The notes beneath the pieces are model-generated. The model was given only the letters and a program-made list of their open reading frames with translations. It was not told where the DNA came from and made no database searches. A DNA stretch of 64,000 nt from Cryobacterium fucosi (GTDB taxonomy: Bacteria > Actinomycetota > Actinomycetes > Actinomycetales > Microbacteriaceae): the NCBI RefSeq assembly GCF_004403515.1, contig NZ_SOHH01000064.1, positions 71,989 through 135,988 of the forward strand, given 5' to 3'. This document shows, one piece after another, positions 17,071-25,829 of the stretch (its first letter is position 1; every line of letters starts with the position of its first letter). Position numbers and translations under genes: made by a program.

Positions 17071-19554
17071 TCAATCGTCGTCGTCGGTCCCGGCCGCCGC
17101 GCCCGAACCGATGACTTGGTGTTTCGGTGTCGGCATGGTCGAACCGGCTCCCCGCACGGACTTCCAGATGGCTCGGTTGTACAGCTGCTCGTCGATCCTG
17201 TCCTCGGTGTCCGTGTTCTCCCCTTCGACCTGTCCGGCCAGCGGCGCGTTCGCGGCGTTGACCGTCGTCATGTCGTAGCTGGGCCTGATCGCCGAATATG
17301 GCTTGTTGTCGGGGGTCGAGGTGAACGATGCGCTCATCGGCGTCGCAAACGCGTCGAACTGGGTCATCGGCTGGATGCCCGCGAGCAGCCCGATTGTGTG
17401 CACCATCGATGCGGTGCTGTAGAAGGTGGAATCCACCTTCCCGGTCTGGGTGTACGGGCTGATCGCCAGGGCGACGGTGCGGTGCGCGTCGACGTGGTCT
17501 GGCCCGTTCTGGGCATCGTCCTCGGTCACGAAGATCGCGGTGTCACCCCAGATCGGGGAGTGCGACACGGTGTCCACCAACTGACCCAAGGCGAAGTCGT
17601 TGTCGGCCACGTAGGCCTTCGGGGTCGGTTTCCCGACCCGGGTGGCCTGGGTGTGGTCGTTGGGCAGTCGAACGAACTGCACAGTCGGCACGGTGTCTGC
17701 GGCCACGTTGGCGGCGAAGTCCCTGGACCACTCGTCGATCCGGGACGTGCCGCAGTCCGCCTTCAACGGTGCGAACGTGCCCGCGGAATCGGGGCAGGAG
17801 AGGTCATAGCCCCGGTAGGCGTGGTCGGTCTGGGCGTCGAGCACCGGATCCTTGGCCACGGCCTGCCCTTCGGCCAGGCTGACGAAGAAGCCGTAGTTGC
17901 GAAAACTGACGCCGGCCCGGGCGAGGCGCTGCCAGACATACGTGTTGTCGGGTTCCTGCGCCGCGATCTCGGGGTCGGCGTTCTCGCTGGGGTAGGGGGC
18001 CTTCCGGCCGGAGTAGTTTGCCGGCCACATCTGCTCCGCGTACGGGTTGGAGTTCGCCGATGCCACCCAGTTCCAGCCGTTCGCGCTGACCTCGGCGTCC
18101 GCGTAGAAATTGTCGATCGTGGTGAACTGCTTCGACAGGGCGCGCACGTTCGGGGCAGACTCATCGCCGAAGAGGTTCAAGGCCGGGTCCCCATTGCCCC
18201 GGCCGAGGCTGCCGAGCACTTGGTCGTAGGTACGGTTCTCCTTCACGACGTAGATCACATGCTTGATCGGGCTGTCCTGGCCCGGCTTGCGGGGGATGAC
18301 CTCACCCTCCGCCTTCGCGGAGCGGTTGTTGCTGGCGACCTGCCGGGTCGCCCGCTTCAGGTCCTCGGCCACGGGAACTTCAAAACTGCTCAACGTGCCG
18401 GTGATCATCGAGCCGCTGTATTGGTTCTCCGCCGTCGCCGCACTCGACTCGGGGTCAGGACGCCCGGCAGCGTTGTTGGGTCCGGCGCCCAGTCCCTTGG
18501 CGTTCGTGGTGTGCAGCCGGCCGTCGGCGAAGGACAGGGAGGTGGGGTACCACCCAACGGGCACGACACCGTCGACGGTCTGCGTGCCGAGGTCCACGAT
18601 CGCCACGTCGTTGTTGCCGGAGTTGCTGACGAAAAGTTTGGATCCGTCGGTGTTGAGGGCCAGCCCGGTGGGGTTCGACCCGACCGGTGAGTCCTCCGAG
18701 GGTGACACGCTGATCGACGACGTGGTTCCTGCCGCGAGGTCGATGACCGAGATTGTGTCGGCGTCCCCGTCGGCCACATAGAGGTGGCCGCCATCCGAGG
18801 CCAGCACCGACTTGTTCGGATGCAGGCCTGCCATCAGGGTGCCGGTGACGGCGGGTGCCGCGTCGGCCAGACTGACCACTGACACGGTGGCGGCACCCTG
18901 GTTGGTCACATATGCGGTGAGTCCGTCGGCGGCCAGTGTCACCCAGAGCGGGCGGTGGCCGACGGGTGTTGTCACGACGGCGCCCGTGCCGAGGTCGATC
19001 ACGGACACCGCGTCAGCGAGCTGGTCTGCGACGACCAGACGCGTCCCGTCGGGGGTCAGTGCCAGGCCGGCCGGGAAGAGGTTCAGGGCGGTCCCGTCGG
19101 GGGCAACGGTGGGAAGCGGAAGGGAGGCGCCCTCCGTGAGGACACCGTCAGCATACGAATACGTGCGGATCTTGGAATTGGCCGCCGCGCTGGCGAAGGC
19201 CTTCGTGCCGTCCTGGCTCCAGGCGAGTCCCATGTAGAGGGACTCCGGGGAGGTGTAAGGGAGGGTCTGAAGGACCGCGCCGGCCGCCACATCCACGACC
19301 TGAAGCGATTGTGTGCCCTGGCCGTTGTTGCTGACGAGGAGCGTCTTCCCGTCCGGGGAGAGAGTGGAGTTCAGGGGGAGATCGCCCAGGTTCGTCTGCC
19401 GGCCGATCGGTGTGACCAGCTGGCCCACCGGTGTCAGCGCCGTTCCGTCCTGTTGCGGACCGGCAACATTGGGCGCTATGGCCGCGGCGGCAATCCCGCC
19501 AACGAGGCCGAGCAGGAGTAGGGCGACCAGCCCGGTGGATGTCTTTATCGTCAT
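17071..19554 (-). CDS. Secreted beta-propeller and phosphoesterase family protein
   Basis: An 827-residue exported protein. A signal peptide (TGLVALLLLGLVGGIAAAAI) is followed by about 380 residues of YVTN/YncE-like beta-propeller repeats (e.g. DGTRLVVADQLADAVSVIDL, TAYVTNQGAATVSVVSL, SKLFVSNSGNNDVAIVDL). The phosphoesterase domain starts at IKHVIYVVKENRTYDQVLGS and includes FTTIDNFYADAEVSANGW and PIWGDTAIFVTEDDAQNG, motifs of the phospholipase C/acid phosphatase superfamily. ATG at 19554 is preferred; an in-frame GTG lies at 19563. The C-terminus is acidic (GTDDDD). Such proteins are common in soil actinobacteria; the substrate is unknown. Confidence 0.85.
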   Translation of the reverse strand: MTIKTSTGLVALLLLGLVGGIAAAAIAPNVAGPQQDGTALTPVGQLVTPIGRQTNLGDLPLNSTLSPDGKTLLVSNNGQGTQSLQVVDVAAGAVLQTLPYTSPESLYMGLAWSQDGTKAFASAAANSKIRTYSYADGVLTEGASLPLPTVAPDGTALNLFPAGLALTPDGTRLVVADQLADAVSVIDLGTGAVVTTPVGHRPLWVTLAADGLTAYVTNQGAATVSVVSLADAAPAVTGTLMAGLHPNKSVLASDGGHLYVADGDADTISVIDLAAGTTSSISVSPSEDSPVGSNPTGLALNTDGSKLFVSNSGNNDVAIVDLGTQTVDGVVPVGWYPTSLSFADGRLHTTNAKGLGAGPNNAAGRPDPESSAATAENQYSGSMITGTLSSFEVPVAEDLKRATRQVASNNRSAKAEGEVIPRKPGQDSPIKHVIYVVKENRTYDQVLGSLGRGNGDPALNLFGDESAPNVRALSKQFTTIDNFYADAEVSANGWNWVASANSNPYAEQMWPANYSGRKAPYPSENADPEIAAQEPDNTYVWQRLARAGVSFRNYGFFVSLAEGQAVAKDPVLDAQTDHAYRGYDLSCPDSAGTFAPLKADCGTSRIDEWSRDFAANVAADTVPTVQFVRLPNDHTQATRVGKPTPKAYVADNDFALGQLVDTVSHSPIWGDTAIFVTEDDAQNGPDHVDAHRTVALAISPYTQTGKVDSTFYSTASMVHTIGLLAGIQPMTQFDAFATPMSASFTSTPDNKPYSAIRPSYDMTTVNAANAPLAGQVEGENTDTEDRIDEQLYNRAIWKSVRGAGSTMPTPKHQVIGSGAAAGTDDDD

Positions 19555-19736
19555 GATCCCCACGCTAGGAACGCGATAAGACGCCCCGACGCCGTTCGTC
19601 GAGACTCCGGATGAACGCGAGACGACGTTCGAGAGCAGGGGCTGGCTGGAATTGTCGGAGGTCCACAGCCAATTCCCGGCCGGTTGGCGGTAGGAACCAA
19701 GCCGGTGCGCCAGAATGGGGCCGTGGGAGGAGGTGC

Positions 19737-21461
19737 ATGGCTGTGAAGTGGCTGCGGAGGTGGGTGCCCGGAATCGACACGGCGCTGGGCTACCGGCGCG
19801 CGTGGCTGCTTCCCGATCTCCGCGCGGGAGCGGTACTGACGGCGATGCTCATCCCGGTGGGCATCGGCTACGCGGAGGTTGCGGGTCTTCCGCCGGCCGC
19901 GGGCCTGTACGCCACGATCATCCCGCTGGCCGCCTACGCCGTGTTCGGGCCGTCCCGGGTGCTGGTCCTCGGCCCCGATTCGGCGCTGGCTCCGATCATC
20001 GCAGCCGTGATCGTGCCGCTCTCGATCGGCAATGACGGTCGCGCCGTGGCCCTGGCCGGGGTTCTGGCGATCATGGTCGGTGTGATTCTCCTGGTCGGCG
20101 GGGTCCTGCGTCTCGGGTTCGTGACCGACCTGCTCTCCAAGCCGATCCGGGTCGGTTACCTCAACGCCCTGGCCTTGCTGGTGATCGTGTCGCAGCTGCC
20201 CGCGTTCCTCGGCTTCTCGATCGAGTCCGAATCACCCGTCGGCGACGCGGTCTCCATCTTTTCCGGCATCCTGGGCGGCCGGACCAACCCGATCGCGCTG
20301 CTGTTCGGGCTCGGTTCGTTGGGGCTCATCGTGCTGTTCTCCCGGGGACGGACTCGGATCCCCGGGGTGCTCGTCGCCGTTGTGCTCGCCACGGTCCTGA
20401 CCGTTCTCCTTGGGCTGCAGGATGTCGTGCGCGTCGTCGGGGCACTGCCGAAGGGGCTCCCGGCGCCGGCGCTCGGTGGGCTGGGCTGGGCGGATGTCGC
20501 CGCGCTGATTGCCCCTGCCCTGGGAATCGCGCTCATCGCGTTCGCCGACACCGCCGTGCTGTCGCGCACGTTCGCGGCACGCCGGGGAGAGAACGTCAAC
20601 GGCAGTCAGGAGATGGCTGCGATCGGTGTGTCGAACATCGCCGCCGGGCTGCTCGGCGGCTTTCCCATCTCGGCGTCGTCGTCGCGCACGCCCGTGGCGG
20701 AGAAGGCGGGGTCACGCACGCAGCTCACCGGTGTGGTCGGGGCCGTGCTCATCCTGGTGTTCATGCTGCTGGCGCCCGATGTGACCAGGTACCTCCCGGC
20801 GGCGACCATCGCCGCCGTGGTCATGGTCGCCGCGGCCGGGCTGATCGATGTGAAGGCACTTGTCGCGCTCGTCAGGATGAACAAGGTCGATGCCGGTCTC
20901 TCGATAGCCGCATTCCTGGGCGTCCTGGTGGTTGGGGTGATCGAGGGCATCGCGGTGGCGATCGCACTGTCGCTGGGCGCCTTCGTCAGCCATGCCTGGC
21001 GGCCCTACCGGGCCGAACTCGGCCGCATCCGGGGCCTTCGCGGCTATCACGACCTGTCCAGGCACCCTGAGGGTGAGAGGCTGCCCGGCGTCGTGATCGT
21101 GCGCTTCGACGCGCCGCTTTTCTTCGCCAACGGCGGGATCTTCGACGACTACGTGCGGGCGACCGTGACCGCGGCCGGCAGCGGGGTGCGCACCGTCATT
21201 CTCGCGGCCGAGCCGATCACCGACATCGACACGACCGCGGTCGACGAGTTGCTCGAACTCGACGACTTCCTCGCCTCCCGCGGGATCACCCTCGTCTTCG
21301 CCGAGATGAAGGGCCCCGTCAAGGACCACCTGCGCGCCTATGGGCTGAACGGACGGTTTCCGCCTGAGCGTTTCGCCGACACCGTCGGCGCGGCCGTCGA
21401 CGCGGCCACCGGCACGCTGCGCGGCGACCTCGACGGCACCCAGTGGGACGAGGAGGCGTGA
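19737..21461 (+). CDS. SulP family inorganic anion transporter with STAS domain
   Basis: A 574-residue membrane transporter. ATG at 19737 has a strong ribosome site, GGGAGGAGG at 19725-19733. The sulfate-transporter signature region is visible (AMLIPVGIGYAEVAGLPPAA, then GLYATIIPLAAYAVFGPSR), with further helices and the conserved [20 protein letters not shown]. The C-terminal STAS domain (residues 450-560) includes GVVIVRFDAPLFFANGGIF and DIDTTAVDELLELDDFL. Substrate may be sulfate, bicarbonate or another anion. A long palindrome follows the stop codon. Confidence 0.9.
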   Translation: MAVKWLRRWVPGIDTALGYRRAWLLPDLRAGAVLTAMLIPVGIGYAEVAGLPPAAGLYATIIPLAAYAVFGPSRVLVLGPDSALAPIIAAVIVPLSIGNDGRAVALAGVLAIMVGVILLVGGVLRLGFVTDLLSKPIRVGYLNALALLVIVSQLPAFLGFSIESESPVGDAVSIFSGILGGRTNPIALLFGLGSLGLIVLFSRGRTRIPGVLVAVVLATVLTVLLGLQDVVRVVGALPKGLPAPALGGLGWADVAALIAPALGIALIAFADTAVLSRTFAARRGENVNGSQEMAAIGVSNIAAGLLGGFPISASSSRTPVAEKAGSRTQLTGVVGAVLILVFMLLAPDVTRYLPAATIAAVVMVAAAGLIDVKALVALVRMNKVDAGLSIAAFLGVLVVGVIEGIAVAIALSLGAFVSHAWRPYRAELGRIRGLRGYHDLSRHPEGERLPGVVIVRFDAPLFFANGGIFDDYVRATVTAAGSGVRTVILAAEPITDIDTTAVDELLELDDFLASRGITLVFAEMKGPVKDHLRAYGLNGRFPPERFADTVGAAVDAATGTLRGDLDGTQWDEEA

Positions 21462-21474
21462 TACGGGCGGACGT

Positions 21475-21565
21475 CCGGTCGAATTCGACGGAGATTTTGG
21501 CTTGAACGCCCGTGAGAGCGCAATTTTCGGGCGTTTATCCGAAAATGTCCGTCGAATTCGACCGG
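21475..21565. repeat. 91-base nested palindrome downstream of sulP
   Basis: CCGGTCGAATTCGACGGA at 21475-21492 is exactly mirrored at 21548-21565. Inside, ATTTTGG (21494) faces CCGAAAAT (21539) with one bulge, and AACGCCCG (21505) faces CGGGCGTT (21528). Almost the whole segment folds into one hairpin. Each arm also contains a self-palindrome, GTCGAATTCGAC. It lies between convergent sulP and hmp, so it may terminate both, but its size and the EcoRI-like cores suggest a mobile palindromic repeat. Confidence 0.8.
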
Positions 21566-21617
21566 CGGGCGGCGTGGGTTGGCGATGGCGAGCCGAGCGC
21601 GAACGCGGCCTGACGGG

Positions 21618-22796
21618 TCAGACGCTCGCCAGCCAGAGGTCGGGGCCGAAGATCTCGTAGTGGATGCGGTCGGCCGGAACGCCGGACTCCAGGGCCTGGG
21701 CCCGGAGGCTGCGCATGAACGGCAGCGGGCCGCATAGGTAGACGGACGCGTTCTCGGGGATCACCACATTCTTCAGCGACATGAAACCGGCGTGGGCGTC
21801 GTCGCTCGGGGTCTCGAGGCTCGGGGTTTCCAGCCACAGCTCCAGTTCGGCCGTCTCGAGGAGGGCGACGTCTTCGCGCATCTGATCGCGGAGTGCCCAG
21901 CTCTCGAGGGAGCTCTCGGCGTGCAGGACCAGCACCTCGCGCGTGGACGCGCTGTCCACGAGCGACCGCAGGATGGACGCGCTCGGGGTGCAGCCGATGC
22001 CGGCCGAGGCCAGGACCAGCGGGGTGTCCCCCTCGGCGAGGGTGATGTCGCCGCAGGGGTTGGAGAGGATCAGGGCGTCGCCGACCTGTACGTCGCGGTG
22101 CAGCGCGGGGGAGACCTCGCCGTCGGCGTCGAGCTTCGTGGTGAAGACGCGAGTCGTGGCGGTGCCGGCGGAGAGCGAGTACTGGCGCACCTGGCGGATG
22201 CCGTCCGGCATCCGCACCGTGACGCTGACGTACTGCCCGGGCAGGCTCGGCGTGACCGGGGTGTCGTCGGCCGGCTCGAGAGTGAAGGTGATCGCATCGG
22301 TGCCGGCCGCCACCTTGCCGGTCACCACCCAGGGGGCGAGCGGCCTGTCGCTGGCAGCTCCGGCGTAGAGGCCCTTCTCCAGCTTGATCAGGGCGTGTGC
22401 CATCAGCCAGTAGACCTCGGTCCAGGCCGCGGCGATCTCGGCGGTGATCACGTCGCTGAGTTCGTCGGCGATGGCCTCGAAGAGGTACCGGTAGACGACG
22501 TCGTACTGCTCGGGGCGGATGTCGAGGGAGACATGCTTGTGGGCGATGCGGGAGAGCATGGCCTCCGGGGTGGTGTCCGGGTTCTTGACCAGGTAGGTGG
22601 CGAAGACGGCGATGCTGCCGGCCAGGGCCTGCTGCTGGGTTCCGCTCTTCTGGTTGGAGCGGCTGAAGAGGCCGTCAAAGAGTTCGGGGTGGGCGGTGAG
22701 CATGCGGCCGTAGAAGTTCTCGGCGATGCGGGGCATACGTTCACCGACGATCGGGAGCGTTGCATCGATCAGGGGAAGGGACTGGGGTGACAGCAT
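21618..22796 (-). CDS. hmp: Flavohemoglobin, nitric oxide dioxygenase
   Basis: A 392-residue enzyme that oxidises NO to nitrate with O2 and NAD(P)H. The globin domain (1-140) has distal Tyr29 in NFYGRM and proximal His88 in IAHKHVSLDIRPEQY. The reductase part has the FAD motif RQYSLSAG, the NAD-binding GIGCTPSASILRSL and the C-terminal CGPLPFMRSL with YEIFGP. ATG at 22796 follows AAGGAG by six bases. The NO-sensing regulator nsrR is immediately upstream on the same strand, and a palindromic operator candidate lies in between. Confidence 0.96.
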   Translation of the reverse strand: MLSPQSLPLIDATLPIVGERMPRIAENFYGRMLTAHPELFDGLFSRSNQKSGTQQQALAGSIAVFATYLVKNPDTTPEAMLSRIAHKHVSLDIRPEQYDVVYRYLFEAIADELSDVITAEIAAAWTEVYWLMAHALIKLEKGLYAGAASDRPLAPWVVTGKVAAGTDAITFTLEPADDTPVTPSLPGQYVSVTVRMPDGIRQVRQYSLSAGTATTRVFTTKLDADGEVSPALHRDVQVGDALILSNPCGDITLAEGDTPLVLASAGIGCTPSASILRSLVDSASTREVLVLHAESSLESWALRDQMREDVALLETAELELWLETPSLETPSDDAHAGFMSLKNVVIPENASVYLCGPLPFMRSLRAQALESGVPADRIHYEIFGPDLWLASV

Positions 22797-22835
22797 GCCG
22801 GCTCCTTGGAAGGTGAGGGGGGACGCCTCTCAAAC

Positions 22836-22852
22836 TAGCATCTCACATGCTA
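22836..22852. promoter_or_regulatory. Candidate NsrR operator upstream of hmp
   Basis: TAGCAT and ATGCTA face each other across five bases (22836-22852), flanked by A/T-rich bases, 40 bases upstream of the hmp start. The shape resembles the dyad sites bound by NsrR-type regulators. It is the only A/T-rich dyad in this spacer. Assignment to NsrR is inference from neighbourhood. Confidence 0.6.
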
Positions 22853-22895
22853 ATTAGCCCGTTTCGGGCTCAACGGATGCGCAACGCGCCCGGTC

Positions 22896-23351
22896 CTACG
22901 GTGTGTTCCCGGTCATTGTGCTCAACGTCAGGCTGACGGATGCGGACCCGCGACGAGGGATGAGGCTGGAAATCGTCGTGTCGTCCAATTCGTAGTAGAA
23001 GGCCTCCCTCGCCCGTCGCAGGGCGGCACGCAGTCCGCAGCCGCCGCTGAGCGGGCAGTCCCCGTGGGGGGTCTCGCAGTCGGCCACGTCGGTGCGGGTA
23101 TCCAATCGGCGCATGAGCCAGCCGACCGTGGTCTCCCGCCCTGTCGCGCTGATACGTACGCCGCCGAACCTGCCTCGGACCACCTCGACGACCTGCAGCT
23201 CCCGGAGCCGGATGATCGCCTTGCTGACATGGCTGTACGGGGTGTCAACGCCGTCGGCGATGACGCGCGAGGTGAGCAGCACGCCATCCGGTGCGGCGGC
23301 CAGGAGCATGGCCACCCGGAGGCACACGTCCGTGAAGGCATTGATCCTCAT
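22896..23351 (-). CDS. Rrf2-family transcriptional regulator, NsrR-like nitric oxide sensor
   Basis: A 151-residue repressor. The winged helix (INAFTDVCLRVAMLLAAAPD to HVSKAIIRLRELQVVEVVRG) is followed by the dimerisation helix. Three cysteines at 92, 99 and 105 (DCETPHGDCPLSGGC) match the spacing of the NsrR iron-sulfur cluster that reacts with NO. It lies directly upstream of hmp, its classical target. ATG at 23351 has no strong ribosome site. NO would destroy the cluster and release hmp. Confidence 0.9.
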   Translation of the reverse strand: MRINAFTDVCLRVAMLLAAAPDGVLLTSRVIADGVDTPYSHVSKAIIRLRELQVVEVVRGRFGGVRISATGRETTVGWLMRRLDTRTDVADCETPHGDCPLSGGCGLRAALRRAREAFYYELDDTTISSLIPRRGSASVSLTLSTMTGNTP

Positions 23352-23390
23352 GCCTCCAGAGTACGGTCCCTTCCGGGTCCCGGGCCGCGC

Positions 23391-23894
23391 TCAGCGCGCG
23401 GCGCCCGCCAGGGTTCCGGCCACCATCCCGGCCGGATCGTAGATCACACACGTCACCGCGTGGTCGCCCACCCCGACCCAGCTCGCGTCCGTCGGCGTGA
23501 TATAGCCGAAGTCGAGCGCCGAACCGCGGTAGTCCATCCCCGCGAAGGCTTCGAACCGGGTGGCACAACCCAATTCCGCGGCCGCGGTGACCGCGTCGTC
23601 GCCGGGGTAGTCGACGCCGGGGACGGGGAGGATGGCATAGACCTCGTAGCCGTGCGGGGCGGCGCACGAGGCGACCGGGATCCCGGCGGGGGAGGCGGCG
23701 TCGAGGTCGTTCAGGCAATCGGCGATGGCGAGGCGCTGTGTGATGTGCGTGGCGGCTTGCCGAGTGGTGGCGGTCGCGCTCGGCGGCGTCGCCGGCAGCA
23801 GATCGGCGACCGCGCTGCAGCCGGTGAAGGCGATCGCGACCGCGAACGGGACCCCGACCAGTGCCGCCGACGGGAAGTTCCTCCTGGCCGGCAC
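23391..23894 (-). CDS. Septum-formation-domain lipoprotein
   Basis: A 167-residue predicted lipoprotein: basic start (PARRNF), hydrophobic core and lipobox IAFTGC with the lipidated cysteine at residue 26. The outer domain has the pattern of the actinobacterial septum-formation domain: DCLND, CAAPHGYEVYAI, YPGDDAVTAAAELGCATRFE, ITPTDASWVGVGDHAVTC. Four cysteines could form two disulfides. The GTG start shares one base with the hisN stop (TAGTG), indicating coupling. The role in the envelope is not established. Confidence 0.7.
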   Translation of the reverse strand: MPARRNFPSAALVGVPFAVAIAFTGCSAVADLLPATPPSATATTRQAATHITQRLAIADCLNDLDAASPAGIPVASCAAPHGYEVYAILPVPGVDYPGDDAVTAAAELGCATRFEAFAGMDYRGSALDFGYITPTDASWVGVGDHAVTCVIYDPAGMVAGTLAGAAR

Positions 23895-24724
23895 TACGGG
23901 GCGACGGTTGCGGGTTCAGCGCGGCCGAGGGTGCGCAGCGTCGCCTCGTGGAGCAGGCCGTTCGTGGCCAGGGCGCTGCCGTGCCAGGGGCCGTCCCTGC
24001 CGTCGACGGAGGTGAACCGGCCGCCGGCCTCCTGCACGATGGGCACGAGGGCCGCCATGTCATACGGTTTGAGATCGAATTCGCCCGCGATGTCGAGCAG
24101 CCCCTCGGCCAGCAGCATGTACGACCACATGTCGCCGTAGGCGCGCGTGCGCCAGACCTGCCGGGACAGTCGGACGAGGGCGTCAAGCTGTCCTGCCTGG
24201 TCCCACTGCTGGATGCTGTTGTAGCTCAGGGAGGCGTGGTCGAGGGTCGCCACCCCGGAGACGCGCAGTCGGGTGGGGGAGGCGCCGGGTGTGCGCTCGT
24301 CGGTCATCCAGGCTCCACCGCCCGTGCGCGCCCACCAGCGTTTGCCGAGCGCCGGGGCGCTGACCATGCCGACGACGGGAACCCCGTCCACGGCCAGGGC
24401 GATGAGCGTGCCCCAGATCGGGATTCCGCGGAGGAAGCCCGCGGTGCCGTCGATGGGGTCGATGATCCATTGCCGAATGGTTGTGCCTTCAGCGCCGTAT
24501 TCCTCGCCGAGGATGCCGTCGGTCGGGCGCTGCTCGGCCAGGACCCCGCGGACGGCGCGTTCCACGGCCTGGTCGGCATCCGTCACCGGAGTGCGGTCCG
24601 GCTTCTCGGTGACGACGAGATCGAGGGCGGTGAACCGCTCCCGGGAGATGGCGTCGGCCACGTCGGCGAGGCGGGTCGCCAGGTCGAGGTCGTCGTCGAG
24701 GGAGGGTGTTCGCGGCGTGGTCAC
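23894..24724 (-). CDS. hisN: Histidinol-phosphatase, inositol-monophosphatase fold
   Basis: A 276-residue Mg-dependent phosphatase predicted to dephosphorylate histidinol phosphate, the penultimate step of histidine synthesis. Metal-binding motifs are GEEYG at 73-77 and DPIDGT at 89-94; the third site is in FDLKPYDMAALVPIVQEAGG. The block RTRAYGDMWSYMLLAEG is characteristic of the actinobacterial HisN branch as opposed to general inositol phosphatases. GTG start at 24724, weak ribosome site. The downstream lipoprotein is translationally coupled. No other his genes are in the window. Confidence 0.85.
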   Translation of the reverse strand: MTTPRTPSLDDDLDLATRLADVADAISRERFTALDLVVTEKPDRTPVTDADQAVERAVRGVLAEQRPTDGILGEEYGAEGTTIRQWIIDPIDGTAGFLRGIPIWGTLIALAVDGVPVVGMVSAPALGKRWWARTGGGAWMTDERTPGASPTRLRVSGVATLDHASLSYNSIQQWDQAGQLDALVRLSRQVWRTRAYGDMWSYMLLAEGLLDIAGEFDLKPYDMAALVPIVQEAGGRFTSVDGRDGPWHGSALATNGLLHEATLRTLGRAEPATVAP

Positions 24725-24840
24725 ACGTCCAAGAATAGTAAATGCGGGAGTGGCTCGCCGGTGTGCGTCACGATTCGCATCGGAGCCCGTCGAGATGTTA
24801 GTCTCTAGAGTCGGTTCGGGTCAGCCCGGGTCGGAAACAT

Positions 24841-24916
<76 letters not shown>

Positions 24917-24918
24917 TG

Positions 24919-24960
24919 AAGGGCCGGGAATCTGGGCGACCAGGAATCCGGCCCTTTTTT
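24919..24960 (+). terminator. Intrinsic terminator of tRNA-Lys
   Basis: AAGGGCCGG at 24919-24927 pairs with CCGGCCCTT at 24948-24956 and runs into six T (24955-24960). The next feature on the plus strand is far away, so this ends the tRNA transcript. Confidence 0.9.
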
Positions 24961-25019
24961 CGTACCCGGCGTTGTCGGACGGTCGCGCCGGTCGTATCGG
25001 CGTCAGGAAGCCGGATCTT

Positions 25020-25829
25020 TCAGGAAACCAGGCTGAGCGCGTCGTCGTCGCTCCCTCTGGCCAGGCGGGCGAGGGCCTTACGGGCGAGGAATCCCCGCAC
25101 CGTCCACCGATGCCTTCTCGTTCTGGGCTGGAAGTCGGGGACGTGGCAATACACGGCCTGGCTCTTCGGCGACCCCAGGTAGGGTCCGGGGGCGGAGCCC
25201 GCGAGCGGTACGAACGGGATACCGAGGAACCCGACCAGTTTGCGCAGCGGCACATCGTCGATGATCGACACGAGGTGGTCGATCCCGTGCTGGAGCGCGG
25301 AGAGGTACATCGCGCGATAGAGCTGTACGCTGACGGCGCCCGCGCCGCTGCGGTGCTGCGGCAGGACGGCGACCGTCCCGACGTCCCACAGGGCGTCAGG
25401 GTCGTCGATGCCGTGCTGGTCCGCCACGTCGGCCGGCCGAATGCTGAACGGCTCGGATCGGGCATCGTTGAGGGTTTTGAAGCCCCGCGGGGAGTTGCCG
25501 ATGATCCTCAGAGCGCCGCTCGGCATCTCGGTGGACCGGTCGATCGACACGAAGAAGACGCTGCCGGCCTCGTACGGGCCGTATTCCGCCGTCATCTGCG
25601 CGGCATCGTTGCCGAAGGACTCCTCGAACACGACCCGTTCGATGTGGCGGGCGATGTTGGAGAACGGGCTGTCGCCGGCAATCTCGATGCCGACGTAGCG
25701 GTATTTCGCCGGCCAGTCGCAGTCGAGGGAGGCCAGGAGCTCCGCAGTGAGGTCCCCGACTTCATCCGCGGACAGGTCGTAGCCTGGTGTGAACTCGGCG
25801 GTCTCCTGCGCGACCCGTCGGTCGGTCAT
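25020..25829 (-). CDS. Uncharacterised protein with acyltransferase-like (LuxI/GNAT-like) pattern
   Basis: A 269-residue cytoplasmic protein I cannot assign firmly. The central part looks like an N-acyltransferase fold: EAGSVFFVSIDRSTEMPSGA, a tryptophan-led strand ALWDVGTVAVLPQHR, and SVQLYRAMYLSALQHGIDHL followed by LRKLVGFLGIPFVPLAG and PGPYLGSPKSQAVY. This order recalls autoinducer synthases and other GNAT-like enzymes that use acyl donors. The C-terminus is basic (RTRRHRWTVRGFLARKALAR). The ATG shares one base with the stop of the SpeD-like gene (TGATG), so the two are coupled. Regional GC is visibly lower than the surroundings, suggesting acquisition. Confidence 0.55.
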   Translation of the reverse strand: MTDRRVAQETAEFTPGYDLSADEVGDLTAELLASLDCDWPAKYRYVGIEIAGDSPFSNIARHIERVVFEESFGNDAAQMTAEYGPYEAGSVFFVSIDRSTEMPSGALRIIGNSPRGFKTLNDARSEPFSIRPADVADQHGIDDPDALWDVGTVAVLPQHRSGAGAVSVQLYRAMYLSALQHGIDHLVSIIDDVPLRKLVGFLGIPFVPLAGSAPGPYLGSPKSQAVYCHVPDFQPRTRRHRWTVRGFLARKALARLARGSDDDALSLVS

